From NCBI RefSeq assembly GCF_003853705.1, contig NZ_QTQI01000002.1, forward strand, positions 1 to 64,000: DNA of 64,000 nucleotides, written 5' to 3'. The notes beneath the pieces are model-generated. The model did no database searches. It was given only the letters and a program-made list of their open reading frames with translations, and was not told the origin of the DNA. Shown piece after piece: positions 24,819-35,188 of the stretch. Each line of letters begins with the position of its first letter. The first letter of the stretch is position 1. The position numbers and the translations under genes were made by a program. This DNA is from Burkholderia sp. Bp8992. Its GTDB lineage: Bacteria > Pseudomonadota > Gammaproteobacteria > Burkholderiales > Burkholderiaceae.

Positions 24819-26483
24819 TCAGCCGAGATCGAGCGCGTTCGTCAGGTCGCCCGGCGGCGTCGCGCCGCGTGCGGCGAACGCCTTGTCGCGCGCGACCACG
24901 CCGTCGAGCGGCGCGAGCCCGTGCACGCGGCTGATGAAGCGCAGGATCGAGTTCGTGTCGTACAGCGTGTGATCGACGAAGCCCTGCTTCGCGAACGGCG
25001 AGATCACGAGCGCCGGAATCCGCGAGCCGGGGCCCCAGCGGTCGCCGACCGGCGGCGCGACGTGATCCCACCAGCCGCCGTTCTCGTCGTGCGTCATCAC
25101 GATCACGGTGTTTTCCCATTGCGGGCCGCGCCGGATATGGTCGATCACGGTCGCGATGTGACGGTCGCCCGATTCGATGTCCGCATAGCCCGCATGCATG
25201 TTCAGGTTGCCCTGCGGCTTGTAGAACGTGACGGCTGGCAGGCGGCCCGCGTCGATGTCGGCGATGAAGCGGTTGGTCGACGGCTCGTCGCCGAGCCCCG
25301 CGTCGCGCAGGTGCCGGCGGCGGGCTTCCGTGCCCGGCGCGTAGTTCACGAAGTAGTTGAACGGCTGGTGGTGGTACTGGAAATCCGGCACGGTGCCCGT
25401 GTCGCGGTGCTCGAGCGCGTACTGCCACGCGCCGCTGTACCACGCCCAGTCGACGTTCTTTTCCGACAGGCGATCGCCGATCGTCGCATAGCCCTGCGGC
25501 GGCATCACGCGATGGTCGGCCGGATCCGCATACGCGGCGTTGCCCGGATCGGGCGGCGGCACGTAGCTCGGCTGGTACGGCGGCGCCATCGTATTCACGC
25601 CATAGCCGTCCGGCGTCAGCGGGCCGTCGACCGCGAACTTCGGCGGGCCGTCGAGCGCGGACGCGGGCGAATCGTCGGCGAGCTTCAGGCGCGTGCCGGC
25701 CGGATCGTCGCCTTCGACCTTCGACAGCAGTTTCGCCGCATGCGGATGCTTGTGCGCGTCCGGGTACAGCGGCGGCTGCGCGGAGATCAGGAACATGTGG
25801 TTCATCCACGAACCGCCGAAAGCCGCCATGAAGAAGTTGTCGCACAGCGTGTATTGCCGTGCGAGATTCCACAGCCGCAGCGAATCGGCCGAGTTGCGGT
25901 AATGGCCCATCACGAGGCCGCCCGAATCGGCCCACGCGGCGAACTGGTTGTTGCGGCCGGCGGCGATCTGCATCTGGTTCTGGTAGAAGCGGTGCCAGAG
26001 GTCGCGCGTGATCACGCCGTTCGGCAGCGGGTTGCCTTGCGCATCGGCGATCCGGAACGGCGCATTCGGCAGCTTGTCGATGTCGCGCTCGGCGATCGCG
26101 TAGCGCTTGCCGTCCACTTCCTGCGCCTGCGGCACGAGCCCGCCCCAGATCTTCGGCAGCACGGGCAGCGGGGTCTTGCCGTCGCGGTCGAGCTGCTGCG
26201 CGTGTTCGGGCCGCACGTCGCCGAGCGGATGCTGCACGCCGGGGAAATCGCCGTACAGGTTCGCGAAGCTGCGGTTTTCCGCGTAGATCACGACGATGTG
26301 GCGCACGCGCTGGCGCAACGCTTCGTCGATGCGCAGGTCGGCGGCCGAGCGCGGTGCGCTGCCGGCGGTGGTTTCACAGCCGCTGAGCGCGACACCGGCA
26401 CCGAGTGCGGCGAGGCCGCCGAGCATGCGGCGGCGGTCGGGATCGGCGGGAAGGTCGTCGGGGCGATCGGGGGTATCGGTCAC
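24819..26483 (-). CDS. AcpA-type acid phosphatase/phosphoesterase, exported
   Basis: This 554-residue protein belongs to the AcpA/phospholipase C superfamily: HIVVIYAENRSFANLYGDFPG near residues 62-82 supplies the N-terminal metal-binding acid and nucleophile region, and MTHDENGGWWDHV near residue 465 supplies the second metal site. The N-terminus has a twin-arginine-like RRR followed by a hydrophobic stretch ending LSGC, so it is probably a Tat/Sec-exported lipoprotein. It would release phosphate from organic phosphates outside the cytoplasm. A Pho-box-like element lies about 125 bases upstream, which fits phosphate-starvation control, though the box is oriented the other way. Confidence 0.85.
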   Translation of the reverse strand: MTDTPDRPDDLPADPDRRRMLGGLAALGAGVALSGCETTAGSAPRSAADLRIDEALRQRVRHIVVIYAENRSFANLYGDFPGVQHPLGDVRPEHAQQLDRDGKTPLPVLPKIWGGLVPQAQEVDGKRYAIAERDIDKLPNAPFRIADAQGNPLPNGVITRDLWHRFYQNQMQIAAGRNNQFAAWADSGGLVMGHYRNSADSLRLWNLARQYTLCDNFFMAAFGGSWMNHMFLISAQPPLYPDAHKHPHAAKLLSKVEGDDPAGTRLKLADDSPASALDGPPKFAVDGPLTPDGYGVNTMAPPYQPSYVPPPDPGNAAYADPADHRVMPPQGYATIGDRLSEKNVDWAWYSGAWQYALEHRDTGTVPDFQYHHQPFNYFVNYAPGTEARRRHLRDAGLGDEPSTNRFIADIDAGRLPAVTFYKPQGNLNMHAGYADIESGDRHIATVIDHIRRGPQWENTVIVMTHDENGGWWDHVAPPVGDRWGPGSRIPALVISPFAKQGFVDHTLYDTNSILRFISRVHGLAPLDGVVARDKAFAARGATPPGDLTNALDLG

Positions 26484-26606
26484 GTCGTGGGCTCCTCGAA
26501 TGTCGGGTGGGCGGTGTCGTTCGATGCGCGGCGGCGCCGCTCAGGCTGCCGCGATGCGTGACGGCATGCAATGCCGGGCGCGGCGCGGCAAGCGCGGGCA
26601 GCCGTA

Positions 26607-26624
26607 TTGTCATAAAAATGTCAC
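26607..26624 (+). promoter_or_regulatory. Candidate Pho box (PhoB site)
   Basis: TTGTCATAAAAATGTCAC matches the PhoB consensus of two direct TGTCA repeats with an AT-rich 6-base spacer. It points to the plus strand and is followed 9 bases later by TATAAC (26634-26639), a -10-like hexamer, so it could drive transcription toward ftsH-2. It also lies upstream of the divergent acid phosphatase, which starts at 26483. The remaining bases of the 26484-26955 gap show no gene. Confidence 0.6.
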
Positions 26625-26955
26625 GAACGCGACTATAACGCGCCGCGTGCCGGGAACGAAAGCCGTTCGTCGGATGTATCGACGCGTGCGGCGGGCGATG
26701 CGGGACGTGCGCGCGCGAACTAGACTGGATGCAGGGGCGGCGCGTCGCGGCGTGCCGCCCGGGCGAGGATCGCCCGGCGGCGCCGGCCGATGGCGTCGCC
26801 GCGGCGTCGTCGATGCGACGAAACGAGGCGACACAGCGAGGCGACGATGGCGCGGATGGATGCCGTTTTCGCAGGGCCGCCGATGCCGCGTGCCGGTTGC
26901 GCGCGCGTGCCCGTGTGAGCGCACGCCGCGCAGCACACGAGGCCGGCCCGATGTC

Positions 26956-28932
26956 ATGGACAGGAAATTCGACTACCCGGGATTGCTGATCGCGGCGGGC
27001 TTCTTCGTGCTGTTCGCCGCGCAGTTGCTGATGCTGCATCCGACGTCGGCATCGATCGCGTACAGCGATTTCCACAAGCTCGTCGCCGCACGGCTCGTCG
27101 ACGATCTCGAGGTCGGCCCCGCGTCGATCTCGGGCACGCTGAAGATGCCGCAGGCCGGCACGATGCTGCCGGCATCCGAAGCGGCTGCCGTGCAGCAGGT
27201 CGGCGCACCGTGGCGCTTCACGACCAACCGCGTGACCGACGAGCACCTGACCGACACGCTGACCGCCGCCGGCATCCGCTATCACGGCACGCCCGACACG
27301 GGCTGGATCGCCGGGCTCGCGTCGTGGCTGCTGCCGCTCGTGCTGTTCGTGTTCGTGTGGAACATGATGCTGCGCAAGCGCGGCGGGCTGCAGGACTTCA
27401 CCGGGATGGGCAAGAGCCGTGCACGCGTGTACGTGCAGCAGGAAACCGGCATCACGTTCGACGACATCGCGGGCATCGACGAAGCAAAGGCCGAGCTGCA
27501 GCAACTGGTCGCATTCCTGCGCAATCCCGACCGCTACCAGCGGCTCGGCGGCAAGATCCCGAAGGGCGTGCTCGTGGTGGGCGCGCCGGGCACGGGCAAG
27601 ACGCTGCTCGCGCGCGCGGTGGCCGGCGAGGCGGCCGTGCCGTTCTTCTCGATCAGCGGCTCGGCGTTCGTCGAGATGTTCGTCGGCGTGGGCGCGGCGC
27701 GCGTGCGCGACCTGTTCGAGCAGGCACAGCAGAAGGCGCCGTGCATCGTGTTCGTCGACGAGCTCGATGCGCTCGGCAAGGTGCGCGGCGTCGGCCCGAT
27801 GTCGGGCAACGACGAACGCGAACAGACGCTCAACCAGCTGCTCGTCGAGATGGACGGTTTCCAGGCCGGCTCGGGCGTGATCATCATGGCCGCGACGAAC
27901 CGTCCCGAGATCCTCGATCCCGCGCTGCTGCGCCCGGGCCGCTTCGATCGCCACATCGCGATCGACCGGCCCGACGTGAACGGCCGCCGGCAGATTCTCG
28001 GCGTGCACGTGAAGCGCGTGAAGCTCGCGGCCGACGTCGACCTCGGCGAGCTCGCATCGCGCACGCCGGGCTTCGTCGGCGCCGATCTCGCGAACGTCGT
28101 CAACGAGGCCGCGCTGCATGCGGCCGAGCTCGGCAAGCCCGCGATCGGCATGGCCGACTTCGACGAGGCGATCGACCGCGCGCTGACGGGCCTCGAACGC
28201 AAGAGCCGCGTGATGAACGCGCAGGAGAAGCTGACCATCGCGTATCACGAGGCCGGCCATGCGCTCGTCGCGGAAAGCCGCTCGCATTGCGACCCGGTGA
28301 AGAAGGTGTCGATCATTCCGCGCGGTGTCGCCGCGCTCGGCTATACGCAGCAGGTGCCGACCGAGGATCGCTACGTGCTGCGCCGGAGCGAACTGCTCGA
28401 CCGGATCGATGCGCTGCTCGGCGGGCGCGTCGCGGAAGAGCTCGTGTTCGGCGACGTCTCGACCGGTGCGCAGAACGATCTCGAACGCGCGACCGCGATG
28501 GCGCGCCACATGGTCATGCAGTACGGGATGAGCGAGAAGATCGGGCTCGCGACGTTCGACGACGGCGATGCGCGCCAGGGCATGCCCGGTGCGTGGCATC
28601 CGGGCGACGGCCGCTGCAGCGAGCACACGGCGCGGATGATCGACGACGAAGTGCACACGCTGCTGGCCGATGCGCATGCGCGAGTCGCGGCGACGCTCGG
28701 CGAGCGCCGCGAAGCGCTCGAACGCATCGCGCGACGGCTGCTGCAATGCGAGGTGCTCGAACGCGACGCGCTGCAGGCGTTGATCGACGGGGGCATCGAG
28801 CCGCCGTCCGCCACGTCGGCGGCGCCCGGCGACGAAGCCGGCGCGCGGGGCGGGGCGATCGAGACGGAACAGGCCTCCGCGGTCGAACGCGACTTCGTCT
28901 CATACGGGCGGCCGCACGAGCCCGATCGCTGA
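26956..28932 (+). CDS. ftsH: Accessory FtsH-type membrane AAA+ zinc protease
   Basis: This 658-residue protein has two transmembrane helices (about residues 8-28 and 113-133) flanking a periplasmic domain, an AAA+ domain with Walker A GAPGTGKT (about 209-216), Walker [15 protein letters not shown] region [17 protein letters not shown], and a peptidase domain with the zinc motif HEAGH (about 432-436) and the third ligand region AQNDLERAT. The acidic C-terminal tail ends in [15 protein letters not shown]. The Burkholderia housekeeping ftsH is normally linked to folP/rrmJ, so this is probably a second, accessory copy. ATG 26956 was chosen as the start of the membrane anchor. It is convergent with otsA. 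Confidence 0.9.
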   Translation: MDRKFDYPGLLIAAGFFVLFAAQLLMLHPTSASIAYSDFHKLVAARLVDDLEVGPASISGTLKMPQAGTMLPASEAAAVQQVGAPWRFTTNRVTDEHLTDTLTAAGIRYHGTPDTGWIAGLASWLLPLVLFVFVWNMMLRKRGGLQDFTGMGKSRARVYVQQETGITFDDIAGIDEAKAELQQLVAFLRNPDRYQRLGGKIPKGVLVVGAPGTGKTLLARAVAGEAAVPFFSISGSAFVEMFVGVGAARVRDLFEQAQQKAPCIVFVDELDALGKVRGVGPMSGNDEREQTLNQLLVEMDGFQAGSGVIIMAATNRPEILDPALLRPGRFDRHIAIDRPDVNGRRQILGVHVKRVKLAADVDLGELASRTPGFVGADLANVVNEAALHAAELGKPAIGMADFDEAIDRALTGLERKSRVMNAQEKLTIAYHEAGHALVAESRSHCDPVKKVSIIPRGVAALGYTQQVPTEDRYVLRRSELLDRIDALLGGRVAEELVFGDVSTGAQNDLERATAMARHMVMQYGMSEKIGLATFDDGDARQGMPGAWHPGDGRCSEHTARMIDDEVHTLLADAHARVAATLGERREALERIARRLLQCEVLERDALQALIDGGIEPPSATSAAPGDEAGARGGAIETEQASAVERDFVSYGRPHEPDR

Positions 28933-28971
28933 ACGCGTCGCGCCGACTTGCCGGCGGCGTGCGTCAGCGCG

Positions 28972-30378
28972 TCACGATTCGGCCGCGGCCGCGACTTCGG
29001 CCGCTTCGGCGAGTGCGTCGAGAAAGCGCGTGCGCCACCAGTGCACGTCGGTCTTGCGCACGATCGCCATCAGCGCCGAATGACGCTGGCGGCGCTCTTC
29101 GAGCGGCATCGTGAGCGCGCGCTGGATCGCCTGCGCGGTGCCTTGCGTGTCGTACGGATTGACGAGCAGCGCCGACTTCAGTTGCTCGGCCGCGCCCGCG
29201 AAACGCGACAGCACGAGTACGCCGGGATCGGCCGCGTCCTGCGCGGCGAGGAATTCCTTCGCGACGAGATTCATCCCGTCGCGCAGCGGCGTGACGAGCG
29301 CGACGCGGCTCGCGCGATACAGGCCCGGCAGGCGCTTGCGTGCAACGGTGCGGTGAATGTAGCGCATCGGCATCCATTCGAGTTCGCCGTAGTCGCCGTT
29401 GATCGCGCCGCACAGGCTGTCCATCTCGCGCCGCAGGTCGTCGTATGCGCCGAGATCCTCGCGGCTCGGCGCCGCGATCTGGATCAGCGTCGCGCGGTTG
29501 CGGTTCTCCGGATACTGTTCGAGCAGCTGGCGGAACGCATGCACGCGCTGCGGCAGGCCTTTCGTGTAATCGAGCCGGTCGACGCCGACGAGCAGTTGAC
29601 GGCGCGAATATTCATCGCGCATCCGTTCGAACATGTCGAGGCCGTCGCGATCGCGTGCGAGCGACTCGAATTCGTCGACGTTGATGCCGATCGGGAACGC
29701 ACCGGCCGACAGCGTGCGGCCGAACGCTTGCAGGCGGCCGTCCGGCAGCCGCGCGGCGCCGGCTTCCGCTTCGACGTAATGCTCGAAGTGAAGCAGGTCC
29801 GATTCGGTCTGGAAGCCGACGAGGTCGTACGCGAACAGCGAGCGCATCAGCCATTCGTGCTCCGGGATCGCGGCCATGATCGGCGGCGGCGGCATCGGGA
29901 TGTGCAGGAAGAAGCCGATCGGATTCGTGCAGCCCATCGCGCGCAATTCGGCCGCGAGCGGAATCAGCTGGTAGTCGTGAACCCAGATGGTGTCGTCGGG
30001 CCGCAGCAGCGTGCGCAACTTGCGCGCGAACAACTGGTTCACGCGCCGGTAGCCGTCGGCGAAGCGCCGGTCGAACTGCGCGAGATCGAGCCGGTAGTGA
30101 AACACCGGCCACAGCACGTTGTTCGAATAGCCGAGGTAGTACGCGTCGTAATCCTGCGGATCGAGATCGATCGTCGCGAGCTGGATGCCGCCGACGTTCT
30201 GGACCTGCACGTCGTCGCCATGCGCGGGCTGATCGTCGCCGCCGCGTAGCCTGCCGCTCCAGCCGAACCATACGCCGCCGGTTTCCTGCAGGCTGTCCTT
30301 CACGGCGACCGCGAGGCCGCCGGCCGCGGCTTTACGGGGATCTGCGATGCGATTGGATACGACGACGAGTCGGCTCAC
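28972..30378 (-). CDS. otsA: Trehalose-6-phosphate synthase
   Basis: This 468-residue glycosyltransferase family 20 enzyme joins UDP-glucose and glucose-6-phosphate to trehalose-6-phosphate. It begins SRLVVVSNRI and contains WVHDYQLIPLAAELR, the GFFLHIPMPPP loop (HTPFP in E. coli), and DRLDYTKGLPQRVHAF. GTG 30378 with a GGAG ribosome site gives a length close to E. coli OtsA (474); an upstream extension to 30477 has no family match. No otsB partner is in the window. Trehalose would serve as an osmo- or stress-protectant. Confidence 0.93.
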   Translation of the reverse strand: MSRLVVVSNRIADPRKAAAGGLAVAVKDSLQETGGVWFGWSGRLRGGDDQPAHGDDVQVQNVGGIQLATIDLDPQDYDAYYLGYSNNVLWPVFHYRLDLAQFDRRFADGYRRVNQLFARKLRTLLRPDDTIWVHDYQLIPLAAELRAMGCTNPIGFFLHIPMPPPPIMAAIPEHEWLMRSLFAYDLVGFQTESDLLHFEHYVEAEAGAARLPDGRLQAFGRTLSAGAFPIGINVDEFESLARDRDGLDMFERMRDEYSRRQLLVGVDRLDYTKGLPQRVHAFRQLLEQYPENRNRATLIQIAAPSREDLGAYDDLRREMDSLCGAINGDYGELEWMPMRYIHRTVARKRLPGLYRASRVALVTPLRDGMNLVAKEFLAAQDAADPGVLVLSRFAGAAEQLKSALLVNPYDTQGTAQAIQRALTMPLEERRQRHSALMAIVRKTDVHWWRTRFLDALAEAAEVAAAAES

Positions 30379-30865
30379 CAGCTCTCCTGACGATTGTTGG
30401 GGGAAGATTTGTGCGGCCAAGGCGCGAGAAGCAGACGCCGCCATCGGCGCGTAGTGCGCGATGCGATGGGGCCGCAATGCGAACGGACGGGAGTCAGGGC
30501 ACGCGATTCGCCGTCCGAACGGGGAGTGCTTTTTTAAGCATACTCGTCATTCGCTCGTTTTAAAAGTCTGTATCGGCGAGCGGGGCGGGCGCGAATGCAG
30601 CGCGATTTCCATGACGGCGGTATGGCAACACACGATACCCGGGCGGGATCGAAATTTGCGCGATGCGGCAAACGCAGTGTGCGCAACGGCGTGCGGAGGA
30701 CCTGCACGGTCGCGTGTCGTGGATCGGCAATGCGCGACGCCGTGCATGAATACGGCCGCACCGGACGACGATGCGCTGCTGCATCGCACGGTGTGCGCAT
30801 GCGGCACGCAGACGGGCAGGCGGAACAGCGTGCGCTTCCCCGTCTTGCGGCCGTATCGGTATCGG
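30379..30865 (-). promoter_or_regulatory. Intergenic region upstream of otsA
   Basis: This 487-base gap between the chemoreceptor stop and otsA start has no supported gene. On the minus strand TATGCT (complement of about 30537-30542) in an AT-rich patch could be a -10 element of the kind used by stationary-phase sigma factors, but no matching -35 is clear. I see no terminator-like hairpin after the chemoreceptor gene. Confidence 0.3.
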
Positions 30866-32494
30866 TTACACGACGGCCGGCTGCCAGTGATGCGTGCCGG
30901 CCTCATGCGCACCCGGCGACGTCGCGTGCGTGCCGGACGGCATCCGGAATGCAGCGACCGTTTCGGACAGCTCGCGGCCTTGCGCCTCGAGCGACTTCGA
31001 TGCGGCCGCGGCCTGCTCGACGAGCGCGGCGTTCTGCTGCGTCGTCTCGTCCATCTGCGTGATCGTCAGGTTCACCTGGTCGATCCCGCGGCTCTGTTCG
31101 GCCGATGCAGCCGCGATCTCGCCCATGATGTCCGTCACGCGCGCGACGGCCTGCGTGACGTCGGCCATCGTCTTGCCGGCTTCGCCCGCGAGCGCCGAGC
31201 CGTCCTGGATCGTCTGCACCGACGCGGAGATCAGCTCCTTGATTTCCTTCGCTGCCGTCGACGAGCGCTGCGCGAGACTGCGCACCTCGCTCGCGACGAC
31301 CGCGAAGCCGCGGCCCTGTTCGCCCGCGCGTGCGGCCTCGACGGCCGCGTTCAGCGCAAGGATGTTGGTCTGGAATGCGATGCCTTCGATGATGCCCGTG
31401 ATGTCGGCGATCTTCGACGAGCTCTGGCCGATTTCCGTCATCGTGTCGACCACGCGGCCGACCACCGAGCTGCCGCGCTGCGCGACGTCCGACGCGTTCG
31501 CGGCGAGCGTGCTCGCCTGCTGCGCGTTCTCCGCGTTCAGCCGCACCGTCGACGTGAATTCCTCCATCGTCGCGGCGGTTTCCTGCAGCGACGTGGCCTG
31601 TTCCTCGGTGCGCTGGCTCAGGTCGAGGTTGCCCGACGCGATCTCGCTCACCGCGTGCGCGATGCTGTTCGACGAATCGCGCACGCGCCCGACGATGCCG
31701 ATCAACCGCTCGTTCATTGTCCGCAGTGCGTCGAGCAGGTCGCGCGTTTCGTCGTTGCCGCTCACGTCGATGCGGCTGCCGAGATCGCCGTCCGCCACCG
31801 TGCGTGCGACGTCCACGGCCGAGCCGATCGGCACCGTGATCTTGCGCGTCAGCCACAGGCCGCCGGCGGCGGCGACAACGACCGCGATCAGGCAGATGCT
31901 GGCCAGCAGGTTGCGCTCCATCGCGTAGCGGTCTGCGAATTGCTGCGCGATCGCGAGTTCGCGTTCATGCGTATAGGCGGCATACGCGTCGGTCGCACGC
32001 ACCAGCTGGGCGAGCAGCGGGCGGCAATTGTCGTCGATGTCGGCGATCGCTTCGTCCTTCTTGCCGGCCTGTGCGAGCCCGACGATGCGCAGCGCGACGG
32101 GCCCGTAGCTGCCTTCGATGCGCACGATGTCGCCCACCAGCTCGCGTGCGCGATCGGACGTATCGGTCGCGTTCGCCATCATGTCCTTCAGCTTCGCGAG
32201 ATGCTCCTGCACGTCCTTGTGCGCCTGGTTCACGTCGGCGAGTTCGGCCTCGACGTCGGCCGGCTTGGTCGCGAGTACGAGGTTGCGCGCGGCGATCGCG
32301 CGTCGGTCGACGGCGGTGCGGATTTGCGCGGACAGGTTCGCCCGCGCGTTGATGCCGTTCATGTAGCGTGAAAACTCGGCATTCGTATCGGACAGTGCCT
32401 TGAGGGCCACGCCCGACACGATCACGACGACCGCGGCGAGCAGGCCGAAGCCGCCAAGGAGTTTTGTCTTGATGCTCATTCTGGCGATTTTCAC
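30866..32494 (-). CDS. Methyl-accepting chemotaxis protein
   Basis: This 542-residue chemoreceptor has TM1 at about residues 12-32, a four-helix-bundle periplasmic sensor domain (about 35-190), TM2 at about 192-212, a HAMP domain and a cytoplasmic signalling domain with the invariant tip [35 protein letters not shown]. The C-terminus lacks an NWETF-like CheR/CheB tether. GTG 32494 is chosen; ATG 32479 is the alternative. It stands alone, and an exact Anr/FNR-type palindrome lies about 157 bases upstream, which suggests oxygen-responsive expression and possibly an energy- or electron-acceptor-related chemosensory role. Confidence 0.92.
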   Translation of the reverse strand: MKIARMSIKTKLLGGFGLLAAVVVIVSGVALKALSDTNAEFSRYMNGINARANLSAQIRTAVDRRAIAARNLVLATKPADVEAELADVNQAHKDVQEHLAKLKDMMANATDTSDRARELVGDIVRIEGSYGPVALRIVGLAQAGKKDEAIADIDDNCRPLLAQLVRATDAYAAYTHERELAIAQQFADRYAMERNLLASICLIAVVVAAAGGLWLTRKITVPIGSAVDVARTVADGDLGSRIDVSGNDETRDLLDALRTMNERLIGIVGRVRDSSNSIAHAVSEIASGNLDLSQRTEEQATSLQETAATMEEFTSTVRLNAENAQQASTLAANASDVAQRGSSVVGRVVDTMTEIGQSSSKIADITGIIEGIAFQTNILALNAAVEAARAGEQGRGFAVVASEVRSLAQRSSTAAKEIKELISASVQTIQDGSALAGEAGKTMADVTQAVARVTDIMGEIAAASAEQSRGIDQVNLTITQMDETTQQNAALVEQAAAASKSLEAQGRELSETVAAFRMPSGTHATSPGAHEAGTHHWQPAVV

Positions 32495-32946
32495 GATGTG
32501 CCTCTGTGCGTGTGGTTGGCAAATGGATTTTATTGTTCGACCAGATACGGGCTCGTGCCCGCATTAACGGGTATGCGAGATGTTTCTTTACCCTTCGAAA
32601 ACCCTGATATTAGTTTTTCTAGCGTTGAGAGCGTTATCCGGCGGGCGTTCTTGATAAAGATCAAAAAATCGCCTGTCGCCCGTGATTCAAGGGTTTATAT
32701 GTGGAATTTGAAACCGGTTTTATTGATAAAAACAAAAACCATCTTTTTTATAATAATTGTCTGATGATTTCGTTTCGATTTATGGATGAATACTGGAATT
32801 TCGTTTTCGGTGAATCACGGGAGGTGCCGATACGAATGTCCGGCGTACGCCGCTTGACTGGCGCGATGGGCAGATAAACGGAAACGGGCACGCCATGTCG
32901 GCGCGCCCGGACCGGCCCGCGGCGGGCGCCGCGAGCCGTACAAGGG
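32495..32946 (-). promoter_or_regulatory. AT-rich promoter region of the chemoreceptor
   Basis: This 452-base gap contains an AT-rich stretch (about 32580-32790) that is unusual in this GC-rich window and includes the Anr/FNR-type site at 32651-32664. The GGATAAC-like complement at 32633-32639 could contribute a -10 element. A plus-strand open frame at 32498-32764 runs through it but has low-complexity AT-derived composition and no ribosome site. No gene is called. Confidence 0.5.
32651..32664. promoter_or_regulatory. Anr/FNR binding site
   Basis: TTGATAAAGATCAA is an exact match to the FNR/Anr consensus TTGAT-N4-ATCAA. It lies 157 bases upstream of the chemoreceptor start. A weaker half-site (TTGAT at 32723-32727) lies further upstream. 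It is the only such perfect site I noticed in the window. Confidence 0.7.
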
Positions 32947-35028
32947 TCAGAACGTAGTGCGCAACCCGGCCATCACGCTGCGGCCGCCTTCGGGCGCGAA
33001 GCCGCGCACGACCGACGTCGAATAGCGGATCTCCTGGTTCGTCAGGTTGTCGCCGCGCAGGTAGGCGAGCCAGTGCGTCGGGCCGACACGGAACTTGTAG
33101 GTCAGCACCACGCCGAGCGACGTGTAGCCGTCGGTCGAGAAGTCGTTGTCGGGCACGCGATGCTGCGACCACGCGTGCGTGACCTGTGCGCGTGCGCCGA
33201 ACGGCCCGTAGCCATAGTCGGCCGCGAGCGTCGCGCGCAGCGGCGCGATGCGCGGCAGCGGCTGGCCCGTGTCGACGTTGCGCGCATGCGTGTAGTCGGC
33301 CGTCAGTTCGAGGTCGACCGTGTGGCCCTGGCGCGAGAACGCGCGCCATTTGCCGTCCAGCTCGACGCCGTAGAACTCGGCGCGCACGCCGCGATAGATC
33401 GCCTCGTTCAGCGAGCCGTCGGTGCCGGGCGCGACAGGTTCGCCGTCGCCGTCCACGATGCGGCCCGTGTTGTACTCGGTCAGGTAGTTCGAGAAGCGGT
33501 TGTAGAACACGCCGACGCTGCCGCGATTCGGGCCGCTCGCATAGCGCAGCGACAGGTCGGTCGACACGGCTTTCTCCTTCGATGCGTTCGGGTTGCCGAT
33601 CAGGAACTGGCCGGTCGCATCGTGCGGGCCGTTCGAATACAGCTCGTAGAAGGTCGGCGCGCGTTCGGTGTATGCGACGTTCGCCGCGACCGACCATACC
33701 GGTGTCAGCGAAAACAGCGCGCCGGCCGACAGGCTGCCCGCGTTGAAGTCGCGCGGCTGCGCGCCCGCGAATTTCTCGACGCCGGCCGGATCGGGGTCGA
33801 CCTTCACGTGCTCGAAGCGGCCGCCGAGGCTCAGCTTCAGCGCGGGGACGACCTGCCATTCCTCGAGGCCGAACAGCGCGACGCTGTTCGTGCGCGTGGA
33901 CGGCACGAGCAATTCGTCGCCGAGCGCGGAGAACGTGTTCTGGCCGAACTGCACGCCGATCGCGCCTTCGAACGGGCCGATCTTGCGATGCCGCGCCTCG
34001 ATGCGCGCTTCGTAGCCGCGATTGCGGAAGGTGGTCGCCGTCTCGCCGTTGTTGACTTCCTTGTGGCGATAGTCGGTGTACGCGAAATCGAATTTCAGCT
34101 TCGTGAACGGCCCGCTCAGGTTGCGCACCTCGGACGCGAACGCAAGGCGTTCCTGCCGCATCCGCAGCCGCACGTCGCTTTCCGCGACCGAGCCGTAGTT
34201 CGATTCATAGCCGCTGTACGACAGGCCCGCGAAGCCGTCGGCCCACGTGTACGACGCGCCGACCGCGCCGCCGTGCACGCGGCCGTCGCTGTTCGGCACG
34301 TTGCCTTCCGGCTGCGGCGTGTCGGGGCCGTCGACCGCACGTTGCTGGCTGCTGCGCGCGTAGCCGGGAATCCGCAGCTTGCTCGTTTCGCGGTCGAACG
34401 CGTCGACGTGGAACGCGAAGCGGCCGTTGCCGCCTTCGACCTGCGCGGCACCGGCGCGCACGGAATTCGCGCCGCCGTAGCGCGCGTCGAGCGCGCCCGT
34501 CACGCCTTCGATCGCTTCGCGCGGAATCCGGTTGTCGATCGTGTTGACCACGCCGCCCACTGCGTTGCCGCCGTACAGCAGCGCGGCCGGGCCGCGCACG
34601 ATCTCGACGCGCTCGATCGACAGCGGATCCTGCGGCACCGCATGGTCATACGACAGCGACGACGCGTCGTAGGCCGCGACGCCGTTCTGCAGCAGCCGGA
34701 TCCGGTCGCCATCCATCCCGCGGATGATCGGGCGGCCGACCATCGGCCCGTAGGTCGTGGTCGACACGCCGGGCAGCCCGTTGAGCGTTTCGCCGAGCGA
34801 ATCGGCCTGGCGGCGCGTCAGCGCATCGCCGGAGAGCTGCACGGTCGGCGCGATCAGTTCGGTGTCGCCGAGCGGGTTCGCGGTCACGAAGATCGGTGCG
34901 AGCGAGGTGGCGGCCGGCGCCGGGTTCGACGACGCGGGTGGTTCGGTCTGCGCATGGGCGACGGCGGCGAGCAGCATCAGCGAAAGGGGCGAGAGCGGGC
35001 GAAGCGGTAAACGAGGGAGGTCGCGCAT
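32947..35028 (-). CDS. TonB-dependent receptor, ZnuD-like (probable zinc uptake)
   Basis: This 693-residue outer-membrane receptor has a signal peptide (residues 1-27, ending AHAQ), a TonB-box-like IFVTA, a plug with PIIRGMDGDRIRLLQNGVAAYDAS and VEIVRGPAALLYGGNAVGGVVNTIDNRIP, and a barrel ending in Phe. The plug with DASSLSYDHAVPQDPLSIERVE is characteristic of the ZnuD/YncD-like group that imports zinc. A Zur-like palindrome about 160 bases upstream supports zinc-repressed expression. ATG 35028 gives the signal peptide. It is divergent from the FMN-riboswitch/ribH unit. Another metal substrate cannot be excluded. Confidence 0.85.
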   Translation of the reverse strand: MRDLPRLPLRPLSPLSLMLLAAVAHAQTEPPASSNPAPAATSLAPIFVTANPLGDTELIAPTVQLSGDALTRRQADSLGETLNGLPGVSTTTYGPMVGRPIIRGMDGDRIRLLQNGVAAYDASSLSYDHAVPQDPLSIERVEIVRGPAALLYGGNAVGGVVNTIDNRIPREAIEGVTGALDARYGGANSVRAGAAQVEGGNGRFAFHVDAFDRETSKLRIPGYARSSQQRAVDGPDTPQPEGNVPNSDGRVHGGAVGASYTWADGFAGLSYSGYESNYGSVAESDVRLRMRQERLAFASEVRNLSGPFTKLKFDFAYTDYRHKEVNNGETATTFRNRGYEARIEARHRKIGPFEGAIGVQFGQNTFSALGDELLVPSTRTNSVALFGLEEWQVVPALKLSLGGRFEHVKVDPDPAGVEKFAGAQPRDFNAGSLSAGALFSLTPVWSVAANVAYTERAPTFYELYSNGPHDATGQFLIGNPNASKEKAVSTDLSLRYASGPNRGSVGVFYNRFSNYLTEYNTGRIVDGDGEPVAPGTDGSLNEAIYRGVRAEFYGVELDGKWRAFSRQGHTVDLELTADYTHARNVDTGQPLPRIAPLRATLAADYGYGPFGARAQVTHAWSQHRVPDNDFSTDGYTSLGVVLTYKFRVGPTHWLAYLRGDNLTNQEIRYSTSVVRGFAPEGGRSVMAGLRTTF

Positions 35029-35188
35029 GGTCGGTGAATCGGTTGGAATCGGGATCGGATAACGAGCGATGCGGATCACGGCTGGATACGATATATTGTT
35101 GCGTCGCTGACGCGCAGTGACCCGCTGGAACATCGCTCGGCGAGACTCGGCCACCCACGGTGGAACGGCGTCAGGCGAACGAGCACCC

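Noticed and set aside
30534-30912. Short open frames on both strands between otsA and the chemoreceptor gene
   Set aside because: No ribosome sites, no domains, and frames overlap each other; treated as intergenic.
32498-32764. 88-codon open frame in the AT-rich promoter of the chemoreceptor
   Set aside because: Composition reflects the AT-rich DNA, the end is a run of Ile/Phe codons, and it covers the Anr/FNR-type site.
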